Shown one piece after another: positions 42,801-55,140 of a stretch of 64,000 bases of DNA (position 1 is its first letter; each line of letters begins with the position of its first letter). Location: NCBI GenBank assembly GCA_900491605.1, contig UESW01004999.1, positions 312,028 through 376,027 of the forward strand, in the 5' to 3' direction. Below the pieces are notes generated by a model. That model did no database searches, was not told the origin of the DNA, and saw only the letters and a program-made list of their open reading frames with translations. Source of the DNA: Calamus simplicifolius. Taxonomy: Eukaryota > Streptophyta > Magnoliopsida > Arecales > Arecaceae. Made by a program: the position numbers and the translations under genes.

Positions 42801-44732
42801 TCCTTTCTATATGAACAGATAACTGTGTTGTCTTTAAAGCCTGGAGCGGCAGTGTGACCAATGATTTTAAGTCCTCATGAAATGACATAATGATCGCATG
42901 GAGATCTCAGTTCCATCATCTAAGTCTATATTCCATCCATCTGTTTGAAATTACATCAAGAATATGATGGGAATTTATTGGAAAAATTTCCATTCGTGCA
43001 GCATTGCAGGTAGGAAATGGTTGTCTTGCTTGGTTTTTCCATGTGGTTCTTGATGATTTGAGCGATGCTGCTTTTAGCGATTTTAGAAAATTTAGTACGT
43101 TGGAGCCTTTGAGAAATCTATATATGACTTTTTGAGAGAAAATCATATATCACTAAAAAACCTATTAACTCTTCTGATTGTATTCTTGAATTGGGAAATT
43201 GGTCTGATGCTTAAAAGCAGTAAGGGTCATTGTTCACACTAATGTGTTTCATGAGACCACATTGCAGATTGGTGTTGTTTCCATATGGCTGCAATTAAAT
43301 ATCCTTGCTCATTTAAGAGCTTGGAAGCTTTTGGATTGTAATTTACTGGATTTGAAATCCTGAATAGGTGATGAACTAATTAAAATTCCTATTCGCAGCA
43401 TGAGAATTCTGAACATGGAATGGGACAAAAGTTGGATGTCCTTATGTTATGTTGACTTATGTGATAATTTGTGGAGTGATGGACCACTGGATTCTGGTAT
43501 TAGGTAGGAAACAAATTAGCAAGTTCTTGTTTGATCGGTTAGGTAACGAGAAACCACTCTTGCACAATAGGACCATCAAGTACTTGGTTTAGTCAAAATT
43601 CTTCCCTAATTATTCACACAACTCTTTTCTCATTCTTGGTGGAACAAAATCAGTACCATGTTATAAATACTCAACTCATCAAGAATTGAGATAGATCGTG
43701 CAGACCCTTCTAAACACCTTGTTTATAGGCTCTTTAAGTGCCATTGATTTTATACATCCATCATTTAATAATTGTTGCACTCTTCTTCATTGAAGCATTT
43801 GGTTGATGCAGTGTGCTTGTTTTCTGTGCTTGCTTTAAAGGCTGCTGTTCTTAGCTAGGTTCCTGTCAAGATGCAGAAATGTTTTCCTTTATGTGACAAA
43901 CAAGTAGGTCGCTCAGAAAAGCTAATGAAAAAGTTAATAATTTTTTATTTCTTAGTTCTGTATAAATATATCGAAACACCTCCATTTAACTTAATGGTAT
44001 CAAAATTTTTTAAGAATAAGAGTTTGGCCTGCACTAGCTTGTTTGAAGTGGGATATGAGCAATGGTTTTAAATATTAGATATTGCATTCTTGAACTGGAA
44101 TTCATCTCTCCATGTTCAGATTCTTTGCTCAATTTAATGTTAGATTCAGTCGACATGACGTTTACCATGCTGTTCTGTTTTAATTATGAATTCTAGGCAC
44201 ATGCACCACCCTTCTTTCATCATAGCTGGCACTTCATAAAGCCTTTTGATAGTTGATGGTATCAAGAAACCAATCTCAATGTGTGCATCATGCACAATTT
44301 AAGCAATGGAAGCACTACATTCCATGCCTTTAATAAAGAAGCCATTTGCTCCATATCATCCCAGTCAATTCATGAAAGGATTTCATCATATGTTCTAAAA
44401 TCATTGCCAATAAGGGATTGTGCTGTAGGAATTATAAAATAAACATGCCTGCTTTACAATGCTAATAACTATAAACCTGATACAAGTTTTGGAAGTACTT
44501 GAAGGAGGATTTAATGAATTGCTATAGGAAAAGATGATGATGATGATGATGATATATAATAATCAATCAATGGGATTATGCTGAAGAGATTGCAGGTTAG
44601 TTCAATAGCCTTTCCTGTTTAATGCTCTTATTAAGGGATCTAACCCATTCTTCTAACAATGGTTGATTGCATATGATACTAAAGTAGTTATAGAAAGAAC
44701 AATGGTAAAATACCCACTTGGAAAGCAATTTG
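39817..44732. other. 3' flank of GT47 and intergenic sequence; no gene recognised
   Basis: Moderately AT-rich, with no domain-bearing ORF on either strand. The first few hundred bases presumably hold the GT47 3' UTR. A T-rich run lies at 42138-42154 and a (GAT)n run at 44534-44554. Confidence 0.6.
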
Positions 44733-44735
44733 TAA

Positions 44736-45061
44736 GGGCGTGTTTGAAATAGAGAATAAGGAAGGATATTCATTGGATATCCTCTTTATTCTCAAAAGAG
44801 AAAAACTAAAAAAAAAAAAATTTAACCAGAGGGGATAATGATAGCTGAAAAAAAAGTTAATCAGAGAGTATAACCCATGTTTAACCATGGGTCATCTTGT
44901 AACTTATCCTCTAGGGAATGGAGGAATAGCTATTTTTTTTAACTTATCCTTTGAGGGCAAAATTATTATTATAAAAAGCTGGTTATTCCCTCAGTTATTT
45001 CTGGATAAATTTTATTCTGTACATTTATCCATGGATAGCTATTTTTTTATCAAATATTACC
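44736..45061. mobile_element. Tourist-like MITE (PIF/Harbinger), 326 bp
   Basis: Left end GGGCGTGTTTGAAATAG; right end TATCAAATATTACC, its degenerate reverse complement. Flanked by TAA at 44733-44735 and 45062-45064, the 3-bp TSD expected for PIF/Harbinger. The interior has ACTTATCCTC and AACCCATGTTTAACCATGGG (a palindromic piece), and no coding capacity. Confidence 0.65.
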
Positions 45062-46134
45062 TAAATTGTTCGGTTTGTGAAGGCCGCTTGCGTGGGATAA
45101 TGCATTAATGGCCTATCGGCAATGCCTCCAACTATCATTTATCTCAGCTATTAATTCAAACATAGTAATCAATTTGTATATTATGAAAGACGTCAAAATA
45201 AATTTAATGGTGGTTTTAGATCAATCTAGAGATAGTTCATTCTATGGCATGAAATAGCACCTTCAACATATTTTAAGACCGCTAAATTTATTTATTTTTA
45301 ATTTAACATCCAATATTATTTTAATGCTGAATATAATTTTTTTTCTTGCACCTATTTGCAAATCAAGATAGATAAATCTATTTTATTTGCAAAAAAGTTC
45401 TTAGGTAATTAAAGTTAACTCTACTATTAATGGATAATTATTTTATTAATATATGATATGATTACTATAATTTAGATGGAATTATTCGTGATTCCTTACC
45501 ACTTCTGCCTCCTTTGCGACAAAAGGGCTAAATGGTCGTCTTTCTTCGGGATATTGCCATCCTTTTATTATAGAACAGTTGGCAAAAGAGTTTTAAGGTA
45601 ATGATGAAGATGGATTTGATGGAGGAAGCATATTGTGAGCCGATGGCACCTTGTTAATTATTGCATGTGAGTTTGAACAAGCTAAGGCACCATCAATGAT
45701 ATTGGTCTATGCCTCAATGAGATCCAACAATATCTTTCCTTTCTTTGGGACCATGATTTACTCAATCCTGTGTCCACTACAATGTCCTTGCTGCCATTAG
45801 TGACCATATCAATCTCAAGGCGTTCAATGCCAGCCATGGCCTTGAGCAGCCCCTCCTCTCTAAACCCTACATTGATCTTCTTGGGTACCTTTCCATCTTT
45901 GCATCTTGAGGAAGCCCTCTAGTTTCTCTTCAAAAATCATAGTCTCTTTGTCTGATAGCTTCATGCCACCATCAAGTACCTCATTCATGATATCGTTGAT
46001 TGGGTCATGGGCCAGATTTCACTATTTCAGATTGGGCTTGGGCTTGAAACTAAAACCCGTTTCAATTTCGAGCCAAGCTCATATGAGCATTAGCTTGGTT
46101 CAAACTCGAGCTCAATCTAAGCTCGATTACTACA
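45062..46134. other. Intergenic sequence with a possible unidentified gene remnant
   Basis: On the minus strand around 46010-45640 short open stretches read NEVLDGGMKLSDKETMIFEE and AMAGIERLEIDMV, joined by stops and frame changes. The family was not recognised. The right part (46020-46130) is rich in GAGCTTG/CAAGCTC-type words. Confidence 0.3.
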
Positions 46135-46338
46135 TTTGAACTAGACTTGATTACTAAGACTAAGGGTTTCATATCCAACCCTATTTTTATTTCTTTTCTT
46201 TATTTGGACATTTGTAACCCTTTTGGACTCTTTTTCTTTAACATGACAAGCTCTCTCTTTACCTCAAACACGTCCTTGGTGACTTCCCCTTTCTTCCTCC
46301 ATCTCGAGCATCTCCCCCACCCTCTGCCCTCCACAACC
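46135..46338. repeat. 204-bp direct repeat, left copy
   Basis: TTGAACTAGACTTGATTACTA...CTGCCCTCCACAAC recurs at 47173-47376 with a few substitutions and small indels. The two copies flank a TIR-bearing element. Confidence 0.92.
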
Positions 46339-47172
46339 ATAGTTGTCAGACCCAACCCGGCCAAGGGCTTGGATCATCGGATCACTGGTTCAACCGTTGG
46401 GTCATCGGTTGAGCCATCGATTCAATTATTTTAATATAAAATATTTATATTAATAAAAATTAATTTTTAATAAAAAAATTAAGATCAATATGATAATAAA
46501 TTTTAACATCTAATGCTATAAAAATTTTAAATTATAACTATACAAACACATTAAACTAATAATTTAAAAATAATATGTATAATAATTTTTTAAAATTTAA
46601 ATATAAAGAGTTAATGATATTCGATTGTGAGTCTAATAAAACTCTTTCTTTCTCTTATTCCTTCCTCTTCTTATGCTTTTAAATTTCTGTTTGTCGGTTT
46701 TCTTTAGCTACAGTTTGGGTTTAGAGAGCAGCAACGATTGGGGTTCCTTTTCAAATGGAGGAAATAAGGAGGGAGATGAGGGGTTTCCACATGATGTTTT
46801 TATCCGAGGAATTAGAAGGGGAATTTATTAAGAGAGAGAGGGAGGAACGGTGAGCTTGAGAGGACTTTGTTTTCCCCCTTCTTGTGGCTTTCCATCTTCT
46901 TTTGGAATTTTGGGTTGGGACGGAAAGGATAGGGGCTCACAAAGAAAAGTCTAGCTAGCCTTTCTCTCAAGTGAAAGTTGAAAAGAGCTAGAATTTGAAA
47001 TGGCACAAACAGGTAATCCCATCCGGTTCATACCAGGTTGACCGGTTCACAGGTGAACCGAACGAGTTAATCGGATTATTTACATATCCAATTTTATGTT
47101 AGAACCGGACCGGCTTAGCCTTCGGGTCCGATTCAACCGGTTCAACCGATCAGTTTGGTCCGATTCTGACAA
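46339..47172. mobile_element. Non-autonomous DNA transposon-like element with GTTGTCAGA ends
   Basis: The left end CATAGTTGTCAGACCC and right end GGTCCGATTCTGACAAT are inverted relative to each other. Just inside are AACCGGTTCAACC/GGTTCAACCG words on both sides. There is no coding sequence. No ordinary short TSD was found; instead a 204-bp repeat flanks it. The superfamily is unclear. Confidence 0.55.
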
Positions 47173-47376
47173 TTGAACTAGACTTGATTACTAAGACCAA
47201 GGGTTTCATATCCAACCCTATTTTTCTTTTTTTCTTTATTTGGACATTTGTAACCCTTTTGGACTCTTTTTCTTTTTCAACGTGGCAAGCTCTCCCTTTA
47301 CCTCAAACACGTCCTTGGTGACTTCCCCTTCCTTCCTCCATCTCGAGCATCTCACCACCCTCTGCCCTCCACAACA
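47173..47376. repeat. 204-bp direct repeat, right copy
   Basis: Matches 46135-46338, offset 1038 bp. The sequence then continues ATTGCCATCTCTG, presumably the original unbroken locus. Confidence 0.92.
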
Positions 47377-48388
47377 TTGCCATCTCTGTCTACCTCCATG
47401 CCAATGCTAATTGCAATCACTTTTTGCTATGGACAAGAATCTTACCTCTTGACTGAGCTAGTCAAGGGGTATGGTAACGGTCATGAGAGAAATTCATAGT
47501 GAAGATCCAGGTCTCCAACTAATAGAAATTTGGATCAAGGTGGAGAAAGGCTTTGGCAAAGTGCTCGCTTTGTGCAAGCGGAGTTGAGGGCATTAGAGAT
47601 GAATCGAAAGGAGAAAAAAAAAGAAGAGGGATCCAGGGAAAGGTCATCAGCAAAGATGGGAGCAAATTCATCCTTTAGAGAAGCCTCCATTCCTTGATCT
47701 CTTCTCTATCTCCTAATTGAACTTAAGGGAGATGAGGGTTGGGGTTTTGATGCGAGGGTTTTGGAGCGAGAAAAAGTATGAATAGCAAGATCTCCTTCTC
47801 TTTGAATGTCGATCCAACCATGGGTGAGGAGTTGGGTGAAGCAAAGGGAGGTGTGAAAGGGAGGGCAGAGGGTGAGAAGTAAGGAAGGGGGGAGGGGGGT
47901 GAAGCAAAGGGAGGTGTGAAAGGGAGGGCAGAGGGTGAGAAGTAAGGAAGGGGGGAGGGGTTGTTCGTAAGCTTTAACCCTCACCCTCTTTTTCTTTGTC
48001 ATGATGAGAATGACAATCTTTTTTTCTTAGCTCCATAATAAAGCTAATTTGAGTTGATTTATTATTTTGGTCTAAATGAGCTAACTCAACTTGGCCCACT
48101 AGATTTCAAGGCAAGCTTGGGTTTGGGTTTAGGCCAAGCTCAAACCTGAGTTGTGAAAATAATTTCAGGCTTTGATTCGACCCAAAACACTAAAAAAAAT
48201 TAAATCGGACTCAAATGGGGTGTAGCCTAACCTAGTTTGGCCTACTTCCAACTCTACTTATTAATTCTCAAGACCTTCCTTATCACTCTCAGTTCTTATG
48301 CTACTTATACGCTGCTTTTGGAGACACTAAGTTCATTGCATCATCTATTCTTGCTATCCTTTCTTGTTTACTTGTTATAGCTTACATG
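47377..48388. other. Intergenic sequence with a 63-bp tandem duplication
   Basis: A 63-bp G-rich unit (GGGTGAAGCAAAGGGAGG...GGAGGGG) occurs twice at 47834-47959. It generates overlapping minus-strand ORFs with repeated LPPSLLLTLCPP; no real gene was seen. Confidence 0.65.
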
Positions 48389-48400
48389 AAAGGAAAGGAA
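48389..48400. repeat. LINE-2 target site duplication, left copy
   Basis: AAAGGAAAGGAA precedes the LINE 5' end; the same 12 bases follow its A tail at 54549-54560. Up to three of the As could belong to the tail. Confidence 0.8.
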
Positions 48401-48567
48401 AGTTCAAGTGGTGCTTGAGGATCGTGCGCGTCTTCTCTTCGGTTCTTTTTCGTGGAAGTGCTTTAAGATTCGAGCTCAACTCTTCTTCTTCTCCGATCTC
48501 CGGCGTTCTCTAGGGTCTCTGTCTGATCTTCCTCCAGGTTTGATCTTCCCTGCTCCCCCTCCCATCT

Positions 48568-50367
48568 ATGGCGTCTGATGGGGCAGCCGGTGGAGGGGCT
48601 TCTGGTAGGAAGGGAATGTTTTTCGGGTTTCGTTGGGTATCATCGGCTCCATCTCCGGCTGTGGTGGCGAGATTGGAGTCCTCCTTTCCAGATGTTGTTG
48701 AATTCCCGATGACGGAATTGGAGTCTGAGATCATTGGATGGCAGTCGAGGGCCGTCCTTGTGCGGTCTTACCAGCGGTGGGTTCCGGCCGAAGCTCTCCT
48801 CCGAGAATTCAGGCACGCCGGAGTTCAGGGAATATCGTCCCAATCAGCTTGGCATTCAGATGCCATATTTTTTGGTTCGAAGATCCGATTGCCTGCTCCC
48901 TAGTGTTAAATCGACCATGGACTGTTAATGGTCAAGTGATTGGAACGGAACCATGGAAGCCGGAATTCATCCCGTCGGAGGAATCCATTCCTTCGGCTAT
49001 GGTGTGGGTGAGATTACCAAACTTGCCTATGGAATTCTGGAAGGAAGAATTCCTCAAGACGATTCTGGAGACAGCAGGCCAATTCATAGGTGCGGATGCT
49101 CCCACGTTGGCGAAGAACAGAGGGGGTTTCGCTCGGGTCTGTGTTCGGATAGATCTCCGTCGTCCTCTCCGGCCGGGGACGCGTATTCAAGGAATCCATA
49201 ATATTTTCTGGCAACAGTTTACGTATGAGAGTTTGGAGGGGATCTGCTCTCTTTGCGGCTCAATTCACCTGAGCGGCCCCTGTTCTTTGTCATCTGGACT
49301 GTGAATGAGGATGCTGCGTCCAGTTCAAACTTTGGCCCTGGATTGCCGCTATTCGTCAATGGAAGGTAGTCTCTGATTCTCCTCGCGAGGAGAAGAGGAA
49401 GCCTTTGGCGACGGCGCAGGGGGATTCCAGGTGCTCTGCTCCTGCTCAGCATATTCTTGGGGGCGTTGACTGGGTGTTGAAGATGCTGAGGGATGGACTG
49501 CTCCAGTGAAGGTGGCTCGCAGGAGGGCGCTTTCTTCTTCCAAGGTTGTTGTGATCCCTGATTCTGCTCCAGCGAGTGTTTTAAGTGAGAAGAAGCTGGG
49601 ATGTTCAGCAATCAAGGGCATGCCGGGAGTGATCCTGTGTGCCGGAAACAAGGTTTCCAAGAAGGATATTGAGAAGACTGAGCTGAATGGATCCCCTGGG
49701 ATTAGCTTGATTGATCCCCTGACTCCTTTTTCCTCTGAATGTTCAGAAGCATTGTCTGTGCCGGGAGATGTTTCATGTGCAGTTTTATTGAAAACAAGAA
49801 AGCAGTGATGGAATCAGTCTCATGTGCCGGTTCAATTGAAGTTCAGAAGGGTTCTTAATTTCAGCTAAGGAGGGGTCCCAAGTTATTGCAAAGACTAATT
49901 CAATGGTTATTAAGAACCCTTTTGTCTCCCTCGGGTCGAGTATGGCCTCTGGTTCTAATCAGGGCAATCGGGATGCTTTTCCTGGTCCCCTTAAAAGGGC
50001 CAGACCAGTTGATTGCCCGGCGCCTAGGTCATTCTCTAAATCAGAGAAACGTAAAGGAAAAGGAAAGGCGGTTATTCCTCCAAGCTCTGGGGTAATAATC
50101 GGTTCTCCTGATAGGATGACCCTGCCCCCCGGCTATCAGAAAGGAACCATGGATGCTCATGTGGTTGCCTTCACATCTCTGAAAGCCTCTATATCTGACT
50201 CCCCTTCTAAAGATATGTCTGAAGATGCTCCCATGGAGCCAGTTCTGCAACCCGTATCCAATGATCCGGACTTCAGTCAGATGTCGGATCAGGATCTCCA
50301 GTTGCCGTGTCCTGACTCGGGAGGCCCTTCAGATTTGGTTATGACGGGAGCTCAGGATGGGATATGA
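48568..50367 (+). pseudogene. LINE-2 ORF1, DUF4283/zinc-knuckle RNA-binding protein
   Basis: The start MASDGAAGGGASGRKG leads into a DUF4283-like core: VEFPMTELESEIIGWQ and LVRSYQRWVPAEAL, then after a frame change FWFEDPIACSLVLNRPW, TEPWKPEF and VWVRLPNLPMEFW. The knuckle is YESLEGICSLCGS then HLSGPC (about 49260). More frame changes and a stop near 49304 follow. The basic C-terminal part (MVIKNPFVSLGSS, EKRKGKGKAV) ends at TGA 50365-50367. The protein would coat LINE RNA and chaperone target-primed reverse transcription. At least three breaks prevent a full product as read. Confidence 0.8.
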
Positions 50368-53300
50368 GGTTCCCTTGCTTATTTTCTATGAAGATTATAA
50401 TATGGAATGTACGAGGAGCATTGAAACCATCTTTTCGATCCTCCTTTGGTAGGCTATTGCAGATTCATCATTTTGATATTTGTATTTTATTGGAAACTCG
50501 GTTGTCGGGCCTTAGCCTTCAACGTTTCCGGCGGCGGGTCTCCCATGACTGGTCTTCCTATGCTGTTGAAGCTTCTGGACTATCTGGGGGTATTATGGCT
50601 CTCTGGCGGAACCCTGCCATCCGTGTTGATGCCTTTCATCATAATCATCAGCAAGTTGGCCTTGTCATCTCTGAGGGATCTTCTCCGCCTTGGTTGCTTC
50701 TGGGTGTCTATGCCAGCACTGATTTTCGTCAGCGACGGGGTCTCTGGTCGGAGATTCACACATTATTAGCCCAGGGTTTTCCGACCCTTATTGCTGGTGA
50801 TTTCAATTGTATATTGGATGCTTCTGAGAAGCGGGGGGGTCGCCGATTTGTAGATTCTCCGAATTCTATGGAGTTTCGCTCATTTATCTCTGAGGCGGGT
50901 CTTATTGATTTGGGTTATTCTGGGTCGCAGTTTACTTGGTGTAACAACCGGAGCGGGTCTGCTCGAGTGTCGGAGAGATTGGATCGGGCTTTGGCTTCTT
51001 CATCTTGGATGCAGTCCTTTGCCTGTGCTACCAATACCCACCTCCCGCGGATTGCGTCGGACCATTGTCCCCTTCTCATCTCTACTGAGCGGTCTTTGTA
51101 TAGGAAGGGGCCCTTTCGGTTCGAACTATTTTGGACGCATTATTCTTCAGCCAGGTCCTTGATTAGGCAGGTGTGGCATATGCCAGTTAGAGGGAATTCT
51201 ACTTATCGTCTCTCCCGTCGATTAGAGCTTGCTAAGCGCAGACTATTATGGTGGCAAAAAGAGATGTGGGAAACCTTATGCAGAATGTCCAGGCTGTGGA
51301 AGCTGTCATCTCTACTCTTCAGGCCAAGGAGGATGAGGAGGGTCAGCTATCGGAGATTGATCTTCAGGCTCTTAGGAGGAATTTGGCTATGCATCATTCG
51401 TTGCTTTGGCAGCAGGAGACTTATTGGCGTCAGCGGTCTCGGATTCAGTGGTTAAAGGAAGGTGACCGCAACACCAGGTTCTTTCATCAGGCCACTGTTG
51501 CCAGGCGTACGGTCAATCGTATCAGGCGTATTAGTGATGCAGAGGGTACTATCTTGGAGGATGAGGGGGCTATTACTGAGCAGGTTCTTCACTTCTTTCA
51601 GTCTCGCTGGTCGGAAGTCTCTGGCACTGACTCTCCCAATATCACTGGCACTCGGAATGTTAGAGTTTCGGGTAGCGAGAATGCTAGCTTGACTCGGGAG
51701 GTCTTGGCGGAGGAGATTCATAATGCTGTTTGGGCTTTGGGTCCTGATAAAGCCCCGGGCCCAGATGGTTTTCCGCCTTATTTCTTCCGCTTCTACTGGG
51801 ATATTGTAGGGCAGGATGTTACCTCGGCTATTCAGTCTGTTTTCTCTTCCAGACATATTCCTCCTGATTGGCAGAGGACATTTCTCGTCTTGATTCCTAA
51901 AAAATCTAATGCTCTGCTTCCTCAACATTATAGGCCGATAAGTTTATGTACCACACTATACAAAGTTTGCGCCCGTATTATTGTTACTCGATTGCAGGGG
52001 CTGATTCCTAGGCTTATCTCTATGGAGCAGGGTGCCTTCATCCGTGGCCGCAGCATCTCTCATTGCTCAGGAATTCATGCATGACCTCCAGCGCGCCTCT
52101 TGTAGACAGTCTCTTATGGCTGTCCAGTTGGATATGGAGAGAGCTTATGACAGGATGAGCTGGATATTTCTGCGTCAGTCGTTACAGGCGTTTGGTTTTG
52201 ATGATCTTTTTATTGAGTGGATCATGGCTTGTGTCCAAGGGCCCACCTTTTCTATCATCATTAATGGTAGTCCGACTGAGTTTTTTCCCTCTGCTGTTGG
52301 TCTCCGACAAGGATGTCCTCTCTCTCCATTTCTGTTTGTTCTGTGCGCCGACGACCTGTCTCGTGCTCTTAATCTGGCAGTTGAGAATCTCTTTTACAAC
52401 CTTACATGCCAGGGCCTCATGGACCTCCTCTAACCCACCTTCTCTTCGCTGACGACTGCATCCTGCTTAGCCCAGCTTCAGTTCAGAATGCATCCACCTA
52501 TTCGGCCATTATTCAGGCTTATTGTCGGGCATCGGGTCAACGGATCAACTTACAGAAATCTATCCTCTGTTTCAGCCCATCGGTCTCCCCCCGCTGTCGC
52601 GCCGCTATTTCTCGGTTGTTAGGGATTTCGACAGTTTCAGATCGACTGACCTACCTTGGAACCCCTCTTACGGGACGTCGGCCCACGCAGCAGGACTTTG
52701 GGGACCTTGAGCATCGGATCTCTGCTAGGTTGAACCAGTGGCAGGTGACGGGCCTTTCCATGATGGGACGTATCACTTTAATCCGTTCTATTCTTACATC
52801 ACTCCCCATCTATCTGTTATCCAATGCTATGATCCCGACTATCTTTCTTCGTAGGATTGAGAGACGGTTTCGGAATTTCTTGTGGGCATCTATGCAGGGA
52901 GGTCGTGGTATTCATCTATTGGCCTGGGATATGGTCTGTCTGCCGATAAGTGAGGGAGGGTTGGGGATTCAATCCCTGGTGCTCCATCGCGATGCTATCA
53001 TTGCTAGGCATGCTTCCAGATTCCTGCTGGACCCTCACAGTTTATGGAGTACTGTCATGAGGGGCAGATATGGTGGTTGGTCTCGGGTTTTGAAGTTAGC
53101 ATCCCTCGTGGTTGCTCCTGTTTATGGCGTGCCATCTGCCGGGCCGCCCCGACAGTCATTACTGATATTCACTGGATGATAGGGGATGGAAGGTCAGTTG
53201 ATGTCGTCCAGGACTCTTGGATAGCTGATCTTCCATTATCTCGATGGCCGACTTTTATAAGCTCTGAAGTTGATTCCACATTGTGTGTCTCTTCTCTGAT

Positions 53301-54521
53301 CAGTCAAGAGAGTGCTGCTTGGAACACTTCCATGGTTCTTCGATTATTCGGATCGGAGCTTGCTCATCGGATTCTGGCCATGCCTCTTCCTATTTCTGCA
53401 GGGCCGGATCACAGACTGTGGCACCGATCCTGTCTCCCTTGTGCTCCTACTAGAGATCTGGTGGCCCGCTTTCGTTCTCAGGCCGTTGGGCTTAGTGATG
53501 TTGCTTGGATATGGAGACTTCCTGTTCATCCAAGAATTCAGCTATTCTTGTGGAAGATCAAGTGGGATCGCTTACCTACTTGCTCTCTTCTGGCTGGTCG
53601 GGGCCTCTCCATATTACCTCTCCGTCCGATATGCGGGATGCAGGTTGAATCTATTGACCATGTTCTATTCTTATGTTCTCGTGCATCTCAGATATGGCAG
53701 ATGATCCATTTTATCCCATGGATGCTGGAGGATGGTCCTATCAGGCTTTCCTTCCTGAATGCTCTTCAGTCGCCTTCTCAGTACGGATCTTATTCTCAGG
53801 GTGTATTATCGACCTATGTCTCTTATCATATATGGTTGACAAGGAATAAGATTGTCTTTGTGGAGGAGACGGTCTCTCCTCAGGCGATCATCCGTCGTGC
53901 TCTCTCTCATGCAAGGGAATACACTCGCTGTTACCTTACTGTTCACACTGACGGACCTGGCCTCTGGGACCCCCTGCTGCTTTGGCAGCGAACCGTTCCA
54001 CGATTTTTATATCTTGGGTGTCCCCTCCTCCGGGTTATGTCAAAGTGAACTTTGACGGTTCTGTCTCTGATCGTTCTGCTGGATCAGGTTTTGTCATCCG
54101 AGGGTCGAATGGGCAGTTGCTAGCAGCTGGCGGCCACAGCTCAATCGACATTTTGGTTCCTATGGCTGAGCTTTAGGCAGCATGGGCTGGTATCACACAT
54201 GCTGTTCAGCATTTGGGCTTTCGGCGGCTGATTATTGAGGGTGACTCACTTACGATTATCAGATGGATTAAGCGGGAGGGAGACTCCTATTCTTGCCGTA
54301 ATCCTCTGATTAGAGACATTTCACTCACTCTTCAGTCTACTACTGCTTTTCAGATTCAGTATAGCTATCGGGAAGCCAATGCTGCGGCCGATTATGTTGC
54401 TTCTGCTGTTGCTCGCAGTCCTGGTCGGTGGATTTGGCATCCTGGGATACCTTGTCCTGTATTACTACAGCAAATTTTGTACTCAGATGCTTCGGGTTTG
54501 ACTCGCGCCAGAGTGGTGTGA
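50364..54521 (+). pseudogene. LINE-2 ORF2: endonuclease, RT, zf-RVT and RNase H (several breaks)
   Basis: An ATG at 50364 overlaps the ORF1 stop (ATGA); the next in-frame ATG (50388) gives MKIIIWNVRGA, the conserved start. The APE-type endonuclease has ILLETRLSG, AGDFNCIL and ASDHCPLL. RT has DKAPGPDGFPPYFF, PQHYRPISLC, QLDMERAYDRMSW, LRQGCPLSPFLF and the catalytic LLFADDCILL (52440-52465). The zf-RVT region has WRLPVHPRIQLFLWK. RNase H has VNFDGSVSDRSAGSGFV, IIEGDSL and YREANAAAD, ending TRARVV. Breaks: one A short near 51262, a larger deletion near 52050, frame changes near 52400, 53105 and 54030, and a TAG at 54174 in place of a Tyr codon (TAT in LINE-1). Confidence 0.92.
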
Positions 54522-54548
54522 TCGCCCGGCTGTAACAAAAAAAAAAAA

Positions 54549-54560
54549 AAAGGAAAGGAA
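54549..54560. repeat. LINE-2 target site duplication, right copy
   Basis: AAAGGAAAGGAA directly after the poly-A tail, matching 48389-48400. Confidence 0.8.
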
Positions 54561-54618
54561 TGAAACACCTTTTCAAGATAAAAAATTGTAGTCCAACCAA
54601 TACTAGGTAGGCTTTTCA

Positions 54619-55140
54619 TTTAGCAAAAGAACTTATCCAACCCATCAAGGTGCCTTCAATAACATCTGAGGCAGTAGCGGTCACAAGCACTTGGGATCAC
54701 ATAGCCAACATCTTTGTCTCTTGACAGCCCTCTCAATTAGGAGCTCTAAAAATTAAATTTGATGGATTAGTTAACTTAAATTCAATTGGTGCTGGTTTTG
54801 TCATTTATGACCATTTGAAACAACCTCTTATTACTGCTGGAATCGCTGTACAAAAAGTATCTATCCCATCTACTAAAGTTATGATTGCTTAACATAATTT
54901 GATGACTAGATTATCCTATATTTCAAATGTGCTTGAACATTCATTGGATGATAGTAGTAGCTTGGATTAATGGCAACCTCCAAAGCGTATGTCCATGGTT
55001 ACAAGATATTTGATCCAAGATTGCTCATCTAACTTTCACTGTCGGCATGTATTTCAGAAAGCCTAATCAAGCATTGGGTTTTCTTATAAACCTTGCGACT
55101 TCCGTTATATCTATCACTTATTGGTACAGTAATATTTGTT
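54619..55140 (+). pseudogene. Truncated LINE RNase H remnant
   Basis: LKIKFDGLVNLNSIGAGFVIYDH and KQPLITAGIAV match the RNase H start of plant LINE ORF2, followed by stops and diverged sequence with ATSVISITYWY-like coding traces. It is more diverged than LINE-2 and belongs to a different copy. Confidence 0.6.

Larger units (their letters stand above)
48401..54548 (+). mobile_element. Near full-length L1-type LINE (LINE-2)
   Basis: About 6.15 kb, with a 5' leader, ORF1 (48568-50367), ORF2 (50364-54521), a short 3' end GTGTGATCGCCCGGCTGTAAC and a poly-A tail (about 54537-54551), flanked by a 12-bp TSD. Far less mutated than LINE-1, so it is much younger. It inserted about 60 bp from another LINE remnant. 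Confidence 0.92.

Noticed and set aside
47706..48002. Minus-strand ORF with repeated LPPSLLLTLCPP
   Set aside because: Produced by the 63-bp tandem duplication.
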